NCBI GenBank assembly: GCA_023433505.1 | Contig: JAEZCO010000087.1 | Coordinates: 124,001-188,000, forward strand | Length of the DNA: 64,000 nucleotides | Direction of reading: 5' to 3' | Origin: Bacillota bacterium | Lineage (GTDB): Bacteria > Bacillota > Clostridia > Acetivibrionales > DTU013 | Part shown: positions 15,572 to 24,340 of the stretch, one piece after another | How positions within the stretch are numbered: position 1 is the stretch's first letter | Layout of the letters: the number at the start of each line of letters is the position of its first letter | Made by a program: the position numbers and the translations under genes | The notes under the pieces: model-generated | What the model saw: only the letters and a program-made list of their open reading frames with translations | Told to the model about the DNA's origin: nothing | The model's database searches: none

Positions 15572-17917
15572 TTAAAAAATTGTATGCAGGTCCAGGGAAT
15601 CCTCCGGATCCTGTGTTTTAAACTGTTCCAGGAGCCATTCTCTTCCTTCCTCCGGGCTCAGCAAGCTGCCTTCATAAGGGAAGTTCACCGCTGCGGCCCC
15701 ACCCCGGCAATAGACCCCCGCATAGCCTCCCCCGTCAAGGACATAGAGATTGGAACCGTCTTCCTTGATAGTGGGCGCCCCCGTGGCAAACGCAGCGCCG
15801 CCGATGACTTCGGTTTTGGCAGCCGAACCGGATATATAGCCGTTTGAACTGTCAGGATCGTAGCCTCGCCCCGCCGCAATGATTGCGCCGTTCACTTTCG
15901 CGCCGTTTTTCAGGATCACGCGGCCTGTAGTAAAGATCACGCCGTTAAAGGCAGTGCCGTCGAGGGTCAGATCTTCTTCCGGGTTGTCGTTGATCACTAA
16001 AAAATACTTGCCGTGGGCCGGGTCGGAGGGGTCCGCCGGATTGAGCGAAGGATATGCCGCCGGATCGCTCAGGTTTCCCTTGCCGGGCAGGGGTGTGACA
16101 ATGTATTTGCTGGAAGCCATGGTATCCCGCAAAAGGTCCAGCGAGTCCTTCAAAGATTTAAACACCCTCCCGCTTTTGTGGCTCACCTTCACAGGCTCGC
16201 TGAGGTCCTGCCCGGCGTAGGTGCTCCTCTCCAGAAAGATATTGGCCAGACCGAGCAGGCCCGGTTTCAGTTTATTATTGAGGGCATCCGGTACTCCGGA
16301 GCAATAGGTCCCGTTCCATCCCCCGCTGAGAAGAGAATTCCAGAATTCCGACCAATGGCTCAAGCCTGCCGTTTCGGGCCCGATGTTGTCGAGCTGGTAA
16401 TTGTCCCTGAGCATGCCGGCCTTTTGAATTCCCGAATGGGATTCATCCTCCTTGACCATATAAAACATCCCATCGTCCGCAGACAGGCTATAGTTGCAGA
16501 AGCCTTCGATCTTTTTGTCCGGGTCAAAGGGCAAGCTGTTGACGGTCCCGTTTTGCGCGGCCAGCTTTATATTATTGATCCAGCCGCCGATTGAATTCTC
16601 AATGTTTTCGGGCGTGGTATTCCAGTTCAGGACATTCCACATTTGAAAAAGATTGCCGAAGCCGAAAACAGCCGTATTTCCAAGTTCGGACTGGTCTTTT
16701 AACCATTCCATATACGCATCGACCGCAGGGTCTCCCTCATACATTTTATATGCCGCTCCCTGGCCGGAGCTGTCTTGCAGCCATGCCACAGAGGCATCTT
16801 CAATCTGATACAGCGATGTCCCTCCCACAGGGTCCAGCCTCCAGGTGCCCCCGCCTACCATTACGGCCCCGTTGACCACAATCCTGGACTTCTGGGAATC
16901 CGGCGAATTGGCATTGTGGATCACCGCGCTGTTGACAATTGCGCTGGAATCGTCATGGCTCTTTGCGTCGGCACCGTTGGACAGGCCGAAATAGCTGCCG
17001 TTCACCGCAATAATGGAATCCTCGCCGTTCAGTTCCAGGTCGTCAAAGGTATAGGCATTGCGCATGACGACGATGCTGTCGTTTTTGCCGAAATCCTGTA
17101 TTCCCTGCGCTATGGCGTCCTTGTAGATGTGAATGCTGCTATTGTCAGGCGACGGAGAATACTCCCCCGTCCGGATGAAGCTCCGGCTGTATGCGTTTCC
17201 GTTTATTTTCATCACGGCGTTGTTCTTTGCGTAGATTCCTCCATAATAATACTGCTCGGGCTGCGACAGTATTTCGGGCGATGTGCCGTAGATATGTACG
17301 TCGCCTGTTACGCTGAGGGTTGAATTGTCTGCCATCAGGTCCCCGATGGAATAGATGGGGCCTTTGAGCTTGAATACCTGCGGCAGCCGGACGCTGAATT
17401 CCTTTTTAGCAAAAACCCGTTTGTCGCCAGCGACATATAAGGGGACAACATAGCTTGAATCGGCGGTGATACCCAGCGTAATAAACATTTTATCGGGATT
17501 GCCCGACGCATCGTATCTGCTGCTCAGATAGGCGGCAGTGATTTTCACGTCGGCCTTCGCCGCGCTGTCGCCCGACACGTCCATATTTTTGAAGCTGCCG
17601 CCGGTATTCAGGCTTTGGATATAGGGAATAAGGACCTGGTCCACGATCTTTTTCGAAAAATCCTCCTTATCGCCGATGTATTCAATCCCGGCGTCGGAGG
17701 CGAGGCTCTCGTCGTCGCATTTATTCCGGATCAGATCGCAGCCTTTCTGTATGGCGCTTCCTCCCGCATAATAGGAATAATCCATATAACCGCTGGCTTT
17801 GCTGATCTTGTAATTCTGAAATACCGTTTGCATCAGCGTACAGGCGAGTATGGTCAATACCATCAGAACAACGGTGACCAGTACAAGCGATACGCCTTTT
17901 TGATTTTTTAAATTCAA
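15572..17917 (-). CDS. PilX-like large minor pilin/pilus assembly protein
   Basis: The N-terminus (NLKNQKGVSLVLVTVVLMVL, then TILACTLMQTVFQNY) is the PilX-type hydrophobic helix; there is Gly before Val but no Glu at +5, so it is not a classical class III prepilin. After residue 60 the protein is a long beta-rich region with many short turns (around 300-400: SIHIYKDAI, SIIAVNGSYFGL) and a polymer-like VTGDVHIYG. I choose the TTG at 17917, 9 bases after AAGGAGGAG, giving 781 residues; the ATG at 17947 has no ribosome binding site. It is much larger than Gram-negative PilX (about 200 residues). It follows the PilV-like gene in the operon. Confidence 0.72.
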   Translation of the reverse strand: MNLKNQKGVSLVLVTVVLMVLTILACTLMQTVFQNYKISKASGYMDYSYYAGGSAIQKGCDLIRNKCDDESLASDAGIEYIGDKEDFSKKIVDQVLIPYIQSLNTGGSFKNMDVSGDSAAKADVKITAAYLSSRYDASGNPDKMFITLGITADSSYVVPLYVAGDKRVFAKKEFSVRLPQVFKLKGPIYSIGDLMADNSTLSVTGDVHIYGTSPEILSQPEQYYYGGIYAKNNAVMKINGNAYSRSFIRTGEYSPSPDNSSIHIYKDAIAQGIQDFGKNDSIVVMRNAYTFDDLELNGEDSIIAVNGSYFGLSNGADAKSHDDSSAIVNSAVIHNANSPDSQKSRIVVNGAVMVGGGTWRLDPVGGTSLYQIEDASVAWLQDSSGQGAAYKMYEGDPAVDAYMEWLKDQSELGNTAVFGFGNLFQMWNVLNWNTTPENIENSIGGWINNIKLAAQNGTVNSLPFDPDKKIEGFCNYSLSADDGMFYMVKEDESHSGIQKAGMLRDNYQLDNIGPETAGLSHWSEFWNSLLSGGWNGTYCSGVPDALNNKLKPGLLGLANIFLERSTYAGQDLSEPVKVSHKSGRVFKSLKDSLDLLRDTMASSKYIVTPLPGKGNLSDPAAYPSLNPADPSDPAHGKYFLVINDNPEEDLTLDGTAFNGVIFTTGRVILKNGAKVNGAIIAAGRGYDPDSSNGYISGSAAKTEVIGGAAFATGAPTIKEDGSNLYVLDGGGYAGVYCRGGAAAVNFPYEGSLLSPEEGREWLLEQFKTQDPEDSLDLHTIF

Positions 17918-17970
17918 ACCGATTGCTCCTCCTTGCTCCTGTCCCATCAGGCAGATGAAGGGAAAATAGA

Positions 17971-18456
17971 CTATTGCTCGAGCCTGTTGACAAGAATCTT
18001 CAATCTTTGAAGCCGGGTGCCGTCCATTTCTTTCAAGGTAATTTCGTATTCGCAGGTATTGCCGGCTGCTGCAATTTCGCCGAAATCCTTTGTCCGTCCG
18101 GCGTCAAATTTATATTGCTCATTGATCTTGCCGTCCTCGCTTTTCACTTCAAGGTTTTGTCCGCTGTACTGACCTGCGAATCCGTTCTCTTTTTTGGTAA
18201 GGTCGCACTCCGCTCCGTCACAGGACCGCAAATTGTTGCCGGACCCTTCGCCGCCGTATTTCACCGCCCGGGTGACGTTTTCCTTGACGATCCGCATGAC
18301 AGCATTGGTTTCAAGCCGGCTTTCGGTTTTCTTTATCACGACCTGTGCATTTGTAAATACCACAAGCAGCGGCACTGTGACGATTCCAAGCACTGCCAGC
18401 GCTATGATCACCTCGATGAGGGTCATTCCTTTCCGATTGCTGATTGATTTTTTCAT
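17971..18456 (-). CDS. Type IV minor prepilin, PilV/GspI-like
   Basis: The 161-residue protein has a standard class III signal: MKKSISNRKG, cleavage after Gly10, then MTLIEVIIALAVLGIVTVPLL with Glu at +5 of the mature protein. The rest is a small globular domain with a Cys pair (CDGAECDL). It is one of the minor pilins that prime pilus assembly. It sits between the pilO- and pilX-like genes with 15- and 53-base gaps. Confidence 0.82.
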   Translation of the reverse strand: MKKSISNRKGMTLIEVIIALAVLGIVTVPLLVVFTNAQVVIKKTESRLETNAVMRIVKENVTRAVKYGGEGSGNNLRSCDGAECDLTKKENGFAGQYSGQNLEVKSEDGKINEQYKFDAGRTKDFGEIAAAGNTCEYEITLKEMDGTRLQRLKILVNRLEQ

Positions 18457-18471
18457 ATTACACCTGTCTCT

Positions 18472-19728
18472 TTACAGGATATTGACATGCTCTCCCGAAT
18501 CATCTCCGAAGATGGCCTTCCCTTTTCTGTTATTGATTTTTACCCGGTTTTGCCTGTCATCCAGAGAAACGTTGAGCTTTTTGCCGGAATCGTTGACGAC
18601 GGTAATGTTTAACCGGATATTTTTGTTTTCGGCAATCAGCGGCATGTCCACGGTCACATTCATTGTTACAAGCTCCTTGTCAGGCAGGGGCCCGCTGATT
18701 TCCAGAACTTTTTTCATACTGTCCCGGGTGCTTACGCGATAGGAGTTTTTATTCAGCCGGATGGCCACGTCAACAGACTTGTCGGTTTTCAGACGCACTA
18801 TGTCGTTTTCCCGGTCAACGCCGAATATTTGCAGGTTCTCACCGGCTGTAAGGTAACTCTGCTCCTTGATGACGATATCCTCGGCACCCAGCAGTTCATT
18901 GAGCGGCGACAGGTTTGCCGCTAAAGCATTATTGCCGGAAAGCTTCACATTCTCAAACATGACTCCGCCGGCGCTCATAAACTGGTTCAGCTTGTGCCTG
19001 TTGTATTCGAACATCCGGTCGAGGGCCAGGATATTGAGGGAATACAGGCTTACGGTCATATCAATTTCGAAAAGCTTTTCCTGTGGGGTGGCCGTGCCCT
19101 GGGCCGCAGAAGCTGTCTGCGCCCCAGGCTGTGCTGCGCCGGTATTGACACCCGCCGTACCGGCGGTTTGCGGCAATTTGTTATCTTTGAGCGGCTTTAT
19201 GGAGAATTTCGTTATCCTGACCTTTTGCGTGCCGCCCTCGACATACTGGATCAGCTGCATGGCTCTTTCACTGCTCATATACGCCTTAAAGCCGATTTTT
19301 GACTCATAATACAGCTGCCCGCTCTTTTTATTGGAGCTTAAGTCGGTTTCGGACTTGATGGGATTGTTTTTGCTGGTGGTATACCTTTCCTCGGGCTTGC
19401 CGATATTCATTTCTGAAACGTTTTGACCTACCAGCGAGGCAAGCTTGTCCACATATTCAAGGCAATCCACCAGATTGGCGCTGTTCATGAGATATTCATC
19501 CATCCTTTCATTCAAAGTAGTTTTTGCCGTCAACTGGATCCTTTTCCCATCGATATTTTTATACTGCTCTTCCAAGGACGCTTTTTCCTTTACCAGCCCG
19601 AGGATCCTGTCGTTAATTTCGGAAATGGAAGGGACTGCGGAGGTCCAGACGACTTTGTAAAAGAAAAACAAGTAAAGGACTACGCCTAAAATGATTGCAA
19701 GCTTTGCTTCCTTCTTCCCTATCCCCAT
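18472..19728 (-). CDS. pilO: PilO-like inner-membrane pilus assembly protein
   Basis: From the ATG at 19728 (GGAGGGG upstream) the protein is 418 residues: short cytosolic start, one transmembrane helix (KLAIILGVVLYLFFFYKVVW, about 9-28), a coiled coil (about 35-70) and a periplasm-type ferredoxin-like domain; an extra Ala/Gln/Thr-rich linker (QTAGTAGVNTGAAQPG) splits the C-terminal part. PilO partners PilN in the alignment complex. The start codon lies within a 2-base gap after pilN, so coupling is likely. It is about twice the length of a typical Gram-negative PilO, as in several Clostridia. Confidence 0.72.
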   Translation of the reverse strand: MGIGKKEAKLAIILGVVLYLFFFYKVVWTSAVPSISEINDRILGLVKEKASLEEQYKNIDGKRIQLTAKTTLNERMDEYLMNSANLVDCLEYVDKLASLVGQNVSEMNIGKPEERYTTSKNNPIKSETDLSSNKKSGQLYYESKIGFKAYMSSERAMQLIQYVEGGTQKVRITKFSIKPLKDNKLPQTAGTAGVNTGAAQPGAQTASAAQGTATPQEKLFEIDMTVSLYSLNILALDRMFEYNRHKLNQFMSAGGVMFENVKLSGNNALAANLSPLNELLGAEDIVIKEQSYLTAGENLQIFGVDRENDIVRLKTDKSVDVAIRLNKNSYRVSTRDSMKKVLEISGPLPDKELVTMNVTVDMPLIAENKNIRLNITVVNDSGKKLNVSLDDRQNRVKINNRKGKAIFGDDSGEHVNIL

Positions 19729-19729
19729 A

Positions 19730-20317
19730 TCACTGCCCCTCCTTTGCACCGGTTTTGGGAGCAAGAATAAAACTAAAAACATATTCCCCGTTTTTATTGA
19801 TCTTCAGGTTTTTTGACGAATCCGAAAGGCTCACATAATTAAGCCTTTCCATGTTCAGGAGGAATTCCGCGACACTGGCCGTATCGCTGAATTTTGCCGA
19901 TACCTTGACGGAGCTGCCGTCAAGCTCCAGGCTGTTGACAGAGCATCCCTGGGGAACATTGTTCTTTATGGCTTTTATCGTGCTCCCAGCCGTGTACCCC
20001 AGTTTATCCACCGATTCAAGGATTTCCTCTTTTCCCGAAAGCTCCCCCGATACTTCTTCCAGCCGGGTGTTGATGCTCTTTACCTCTTGATATTTTGCCG
20101 AACTCAGCTCTTTTTCAATGTCGTCCGCTTTTGCATTCAGCACCGCCACATAAGCTTTGGGAGCTACCAGCGTAAGGCCTACAAATGCTGCGACAAGTAC
20201 CAGTATCGCGACGGTCTTTGCCGCTCCTGCGGCTTTGCCGCTTTTAACCTGCACTTCCTCCTCGCCCGGAGCGCTTCTTTCCTCTTTCAGCAATAAATTG
20301 ATATCCTTCATTTTCAA
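19730..20317 (-). CDS. pilN: PilN-like inner-membrane pilus assembly protein
   Basis: The 195-residue protein begins MKMKDINLLL, matching the INLLP PilM-binding motif of PilN, followed by a charged stretch, one transmembrane helix (about 34-55), a coiled coil (58-100) and a small periplasm-facing domain. PilN links cytosolic PilM to PilO. AGAGG precedes the start by 7 bases; pilO follows immediately. Confidence 0.78.
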   Translation of the reverse strand: MKMKDINLLLKEERSAPGEEEVQVKSGKAAGAAKTVAILVLVAAFVGLTLVAPKAYVAVLNAKADDIEKELSSAKYQEVKSINTRLEEVSGELSGKEEILESVDKLGYTAGSTIKAIKNNVPQGCSVNSLELDGSSVKVSAKFSDTASVAEFLLNMERLNYVSLSDSSKNLKINKNGEYVFSFILAPKTGAKEGQ

Positions 20318-20365
20318 CCTCTCTGCTTTTCCTTCCGGTATTTGGAATAAACATTGCCGTACTCA

Positions 20366-20439
20366 TACTACAGCGTAAACTTCATTCATTTATTGGCATT
20401 ATTTCCTGTAAGGATCATTTGGTTGTTTACGCTGTAGTA
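20366..20439. repeat. Inverted repeat, family D copy 2, inside the pilus operon
   Basis: Perfect 15-base arms TACTACAGCGTAAAC (20366-20380) and GTTTACGCTGTAGTA (20425-20439) enclose 44 bases with CTTCATT and ATTATTTCCTGTAAGGAT resembling the centres of the copies at 10511 and 51187. The right arm abuts the stop codon of the pilin-like gene at 20440, so it is transcribed with the operon. Confidence 0.65.
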
Positions 20440-21045
20440 CTAATTGACCAAATCTTTATATGCAACAGAAAACTCTGTGATTATCGGCTTGGTTACATTT
20501 CGGTTTTTGAATGCGCGTTCGTTGGTTTCAATGGGTTTTATGGAAAGAACGACCCTGTCGCCCAGCTTTTCAAATCTTGTCGGCATATACGCCGTGCCGT
20601 CGTCTTTCACAGCTGCCGCGGTGTCGAGACCGTCAAGCAGGGTATCATAGCCTGAACTGTCCAGGGCTTGTGCACTTCCGGCCCCATAGCCGCCTGTACC
20701 CGACTTGAACAGCAGCTTGCCGTCCTCCAGCCTCCATATGCGGATAAAGTAATTGTCAGCGGTATCCGCGTCATCATCCGGAATCCACAATGCAAGAACG
20801 CTGGCTTCAAGCGGCGTTGCCGATGCATCGTAAACCACCTTGCAGGCCGCAGCTTTTTCAATATCGCTTCTGATCCGCTGCGTAACATCGATTATTTTGT
20901 AATGCTGCTCTACATATCGGTTGTCGGTGCTGAAGGTCTGTATGCCATACAGGTAGACCCAGAACAGCAGCGGAGTCGTCATCGCGACGACAGCCACAAC
21001 CACCAGCAATTCCACAAGGGCAAAGCCCTTTTTGTTTTTTCTCAT
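20440..21045 (-). CDS. Type IV minor prepilin, PilW/GspJ-like
   Basis: I place the start at the second ATG (21045), 5 bases after AGGTGG; the protein is 201 residues with the leader MRKNKKG cleaved after Gly7 and a mature FALVELLVVVAVVAMTTPLL helix with Glu at +5. The C-terminal domain contains RFEKLGDRVVLSIKPIE and ITEFSVAYKD, typical of PilW/GspJ beta domains. It is a minor pilin. The gap to the major pilin gene carries two strong stem-loops. Confidence 0.8.
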   Translation of the reverse strand: MRKNKKGFALVELLVVVAVVAMTTPLLFWVYLYGIQTFSTDNRYVEQHYKIIDVTQRIRSDIEKAAACKVVYDASATPLEASVLALWIPDDDADTADNYFIRIWRLEDGKLLFKSGTGGYGAGSAQALDSSGYDTLLDGLDTAAAVKDDGTAYMPTRFEKLGDRVVLSIKPIETNERAFKNRNVTKPIITEFSVAYKDLVN

Positions 21046-21068
21046 CATTCCACCTGGTCCGCCGGTAC

Positions 21069-21235
21069 GGGACAGAGGGACAGGTCCCTCGTCCCATTTG
21101 CCGGAGGAAAACGTTAAATTGGTCACTTATTATTATATTCCGGAGAAAGAATCGATTGTCCGCCTTAAAATTGGGACGGGTTGTCCGCCTTCCATTTCCC
21201 GTGACAAGGAACCGCCCTCTGTCACGCGCGTGACA
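21069..21235 (-). promoter_or_regulatory. Stem-loops downstream of the major pilin gene
   Basis: Two hairpins occupy the 197-base gap: the perfect 16-base palindrome TGTCACGCGCGTGACA (21220-21235), 8 bases past the pilin stop, and GGGAC/GAGGGAC pairing with GTCCCTC/GTCCC (21069-21095). Neither is followed by a T-run on the minus strand, so they look more like transcript-stabilising or attenuating structures than terminators. A direct repeat TTGTCCGCCTT lies between them. Confidence 0.45.
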
Positions 21236-21242
21236 TCGTCAT

Positions 21243-21812
21243 TTATGTATGAACTTTGACAACGTTGCCGCCTGTTGCCTGTGTAGGTTTCACAACCACC
21301 GTCTGCTGTTTAGGATAAACATCAATTGCATACCCTAAATTCTTTCCGCCCACCGTATCATTCCATTGACAGTCAAATGCCTTGACATTGGTTGACGTTG
21401 TAGCAACTGAAGTATCCGTAGGGTCCTTGGGTGTCAACATGGGACCATATTCCTTGGTGTCATATGTGATTGTTTGCAGTAATGCTGAAATCATTTCCTT
21501 ATCTGTCGTAGTTCCACTATTACAAATATCCGCCGGGGAAGTGGCTCCTACTGTTCCGTTAAGGCTCCAGTCATTTGAATCGACACAATAAGTGAGAATC
21601 GCCTTCTGAAGTACGACAGCCTGTTGGTCGTCCGCTCTGCGCTTGCTGTTATTCAGCACGCCGCCGAACATGTTGAAGGCGATGACCGCCAGAACGCCCA
21701 TGATGGCGATGACGATGAGCAGCTCAATCAGCGAGAAGCCTTTGTTGTTGTTCAACTTCTTATTCTTTTTCACCTCCTCGATTTTTTTATTGAGAATCAT
21801 TGTCTTTTCCAT
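21243..21812 (-). CDS. pilA: Major type IV pilin (PilA-like)
   Basis: From the ATG at 21812 (AGGTGG 8 bases upstream; the GTG four codons earlier overlaps that SD) the prepilin is 189 residues. The leader is unusually long (25 residues, rich in Lys/Asn) and ends in NNNKG; the mature protein begins FSLIELLIVIAIMGVLAVIAF with Glu at +5. The C-terminal domain has two Cys (YCVDSND and FDCQWND) and ends in Thr/Val-rich strands. Position after pilC and stem-loops behind it suggest it is the main fibre subunit. Confidence 0.85.
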   Translation of the reverse strand: MEKTMILNKKIEEVKKNKKLNNNKGFSLIELLIVIAIMGVLAVIAFNMFGGVLNNSKRRADDQQAVVLQKAILTYCVDSNDWSLNGTVGATSPADICNSGTTTDKEMISALLQTITYDTKEYGPMLTPKDPTDTSVATTSTNVKAFDCQWNDTVGGKNLGYAIDVYPKQQTVVVKPTQATGGNVVKVHT

Positions 21813-21903
21813 GTTAACTTCCACCTTTCAAAAATTTAATATTTAATAAAAGCGGTTTGATTTAAAATCAAATACGCTGATATCCGGTTTTACTGCCCTT
21901 ACG

Positions 21904-23115
21904 TCAGGACATGGTCTGGTAAATGCTCATCATAGGATAAAGGATGCTGATGATGATGAATGCGACGACAAGTGCAAGAAAGATGATTACGATGGGTTCA
22001 ATCATGGCGGTGAGCTTCTGCATGGAAACCTCCACCTCCTGGTCGTAGAAATCTGCCGATTTTTCCAGCGCGAAGTCCAGGTCTCCGGATTCCTCGCCGA
22101 TTTTCACCATGGAAATGACCATGGGCGGAAAATACTTGATGGCGGTCAGCGGCTGGGTGAGGCCCTTGCCCTTTTTGACCTCGCTGATGACGCCTTCGAT
22201 TTTTTCTGCGATAAAAGCGTTCCCCAGAATCTTCTGCACTACTTCCATCGCTTGTATAAGCAGCACTCCGCTGGACATGAGCGTTCCAAGGGTGCGGGTA
22301 AGCCTTGCGGTGATGATGTTCTTCGTGGCTCCCTTCACTATGGGCAGCGTCGTTGCAAGCTTTCCGAAAAGCATTTTTCCTTCATACGTCCTGGAATAGG
22401 TCCTGCCTGCCGCCACTACCGCTACGATCGCGCCGATCATCAGCCACCAGAAGCTTTTAAAGACATTGCTGGTGTCGATCAATATTTTTGTAAATATGGG
22501 AAGCGGTACGTTGAAGCCTTTGAGTATGCCGGCAAAGGACGGCACCACCTTTGCCATCATAATAAATATGACCCCCACAGCCACACACATGACGATAATC
22601 GGGTAGGTCATGGCGCCCTTTATTTTCTGGTTCAGCTTGGTGTCTTTCTCAAAATTGTCCGCCATTCTTGCAAATACTCTGTCCAACTGCCCGCTGATCT
22701 CGCCCGACTCCACCATGTTGACCAGGATCTCCGGGAACTCTCCGAGGTGCTTTTTCATTGAGGTCGAAAGCTGTATCCCTTTTTGAATGTCGGAATACAA
22801 ATCGCTCAGGGCGGATTTCAGCGTCGTATTGACCGTCTGGTCCCTCAGCACCTCCATGGCCGAAGCCATAGGCACGCCGGCCTCAAGGACAATGGCGAAC
22901 TGCCTGCAAAACATGGCGAGATCCTTTGTTTTTACCTTCTGCTTGAGGAAGCTTATCTGGCTTATGTCTGTCAGCGCATTCTTCTCTTTTATTTCCAGGG
23001 GCACAAGCCCTTTTTGCTCAAATATGCCTTTCAGCTCGGCCTCGCTCTTTACTTTTGATTCTCCCGACAGGATCTTTCCTGCCTTATTTTTTACTTTGTA
23101 AGTATATAAGGGCAT
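21904..23115 (-). CDS. pilC: Type IV pilus inner-membrane platform protein PilC
   Basis: The 403-residue protein has two T2SSF domains (about 70-190 and 270-395), each with the family's hydrophobic helix, and a C-terminal VIIFLALVVAFIIISILYPM. The motif GESSGDLD in the second domain is typical of PilC/GspF. It anchors the assembly ATPases to the membrane. Start after GGAGGAAATGAG. Confidence 0.92.
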   Translation of the reverse strand: MPLYTYKVKNKAGKILSGESKVKSEAELKGIFEQKGLVPLEIKEKNALTDISQISFLKQKVKTKDLAMFCRQFAIVLEAGVPMASAMEVLRDQTVNTTLKSALSDLYSDIQKGIQLSTSMKKHLGEFPEILVNMVESGEISGQLDRVFARMADNFEKDTKLNQKIKGAMTYPIIVMCVAVGVIFIMMAKVVPSFAGILKGFNVPLPIFTKILIDTSNVFKSFWWLMIGAIVAVVAAGRTYSRTYEGKMLFGKLATTLPIVKGATKNIITARLTRTLGTLMSSGVLLIQAMEVVQKILGNAFIAEKIEGVISEVKKGKGLTQPLTAIKYFPPMVISMVKIGEESGDLDFALEKSADFYDQEVEVSMQKLTAMIEPIVIIFLALVVAFIIISILYPMMSIYQTMS

Positions 23116-23178
23116 CTCATTTCCTCCCCGGTTTCTTGTATGCGCCGGAAATATTTGCTTTCCGTGTTTATAATGACG

Positions 23179-24288
23179 TTACAGCGCGGTTCCAAGCGCG
23201 TTGATAAGATAATTCATTTTCCCCATGTCCAGATTCGGCGAAAATTCGATCCCTTCGATTTCCAGCTGGTTTACCGGGTAGGTGGGCGCCTCCAGCACCG
23301 ATTCGAAATATTCCTTGATCCCCTTCATCTGCGATCCGCCGCCGATGAGGTAGATCTTGCTGATCTCGTCGCCTGCGCATCTGGAGGTGTAAAAATCAAA
23401 GCAGGTCTTGATGTTTTTGATGACCTCGTTGATGACTTCCTTTGCCGCATTGCTGCACTGCCACTCCAGCTCGTTGTTCAGGTTTTTGGTGCTCACGATG
23501 CCGTAAAGTTTTTTATAGCCCTCCGCCCTTAATTCATGCTGCTTTTCAAGATTCAGGGATTTGAAGATGGCCTCGTCGATATTGCTGCTGCCCAGCAGCG
23601 CGACCCTGTTGAATTCCGGGATCTTGTCCTTTAATACATTGACGATGGTCGTTTCGGAGCCCAGGTCAATGACCGCGATGGTATTGGAATTCTGGGCCCT
23701 GGGAAATTTTTGCCTTCTTGCCCAGCTGTCTCCTTCCCTGCACCTGATGTTTTTTTTGAAAATCTTTGAAACGCTGTTTGCAGGGATATCCACCGACAAT
23801 GCTTTGAGATTCAGTTCATTCAGCATGTCGATGTAGCTGTTGATAATCCTTTTGGCTACGGCGGTTACAAAGACCTTCACCTTTTCCCGGTCCCCATCCT
23901 TAATCGTGTCAAGGACCTTATAATCCACACGATGCTCGTCCATGTTGATGGGAAGACATACGTTGATTTCATTCCATATGCGTTCGTCCAGCTCGCTGTC
24001 CTTCACCTTGTCCACCATGATGATCCGGGTAATGATATTGGTCCCGGAAATCACGATTTTTGCAGTCTTTGCCAGCAGGCCGCTGTCTTTAATGACCCTT
24101 TTGATTTCCTGCTTTACCTTCTCCTTGTCTTTGATGGCGCCGTTTTTGATGCAGCCCTTAGGCGTGTCGCCGATGCCGTAGTTGACAATCATCAGTTCGT
24201 CATTTTTCTTTTTCCTCACCTGTGCGATTTTGATATACCTGAATCCTACGTCAATCGACAAGTAATCGTTCAGGAACAGTAGACTCAT
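23179..24288 (-). CDS. pilM: Type IV pilus assembly ATPase-fold protein PilM
   Basis: The 369-residue protein is an actin-like PilM: SIDVGFRYIKIAQV at the start, VIDLGSETTIVNVL (phosphate-2-like loop, about 205) and IYLIGGGSQMKGIKEYF near the end (adenosine motif). It binds the N-terminus of PilN. The gene follows pilT by 52 bases and precedes pilC by 63 bases. Confidence 0.9.
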   Translation of the reverse strand: MSLLFLNDYLSIDVGFRYIKIAQVRKKKNDELMIVNYGIGDTPKGCIKNGAIKDKEKVKQEIKRVIKDSGLLAKTAKIVISGTNIITRIIMVDKVKDSELDERIWNEINVCLPINMDEHRVDYKVLDTIKDGDREKVKVFVTAVAKRIINSYIDMLNELNLKALSVDIPANSVSKIFKKNIRCREGDSWARRQKFPRAQNSNTIAVIDLGSETTIVNVLKDKIPEFNRVALLGSSNIDEAIFKSLNLEKQHELRAEGYKKLYGIVSTKNLNNELEWQCSNAAKEVINEVIKNIKTCFDFYTSRCAGDEISKIYLIGGGSQMKGIKEYFESVLEAPTYPVNQLEIEGIEFSPNLDMGKMNYLINALGTAL

Positions 24289-24340
24289 TCAAATACACCT
24301 CGTTTTCTGTATTTCCATTTCCGGGGGACTGTGACGTTGT

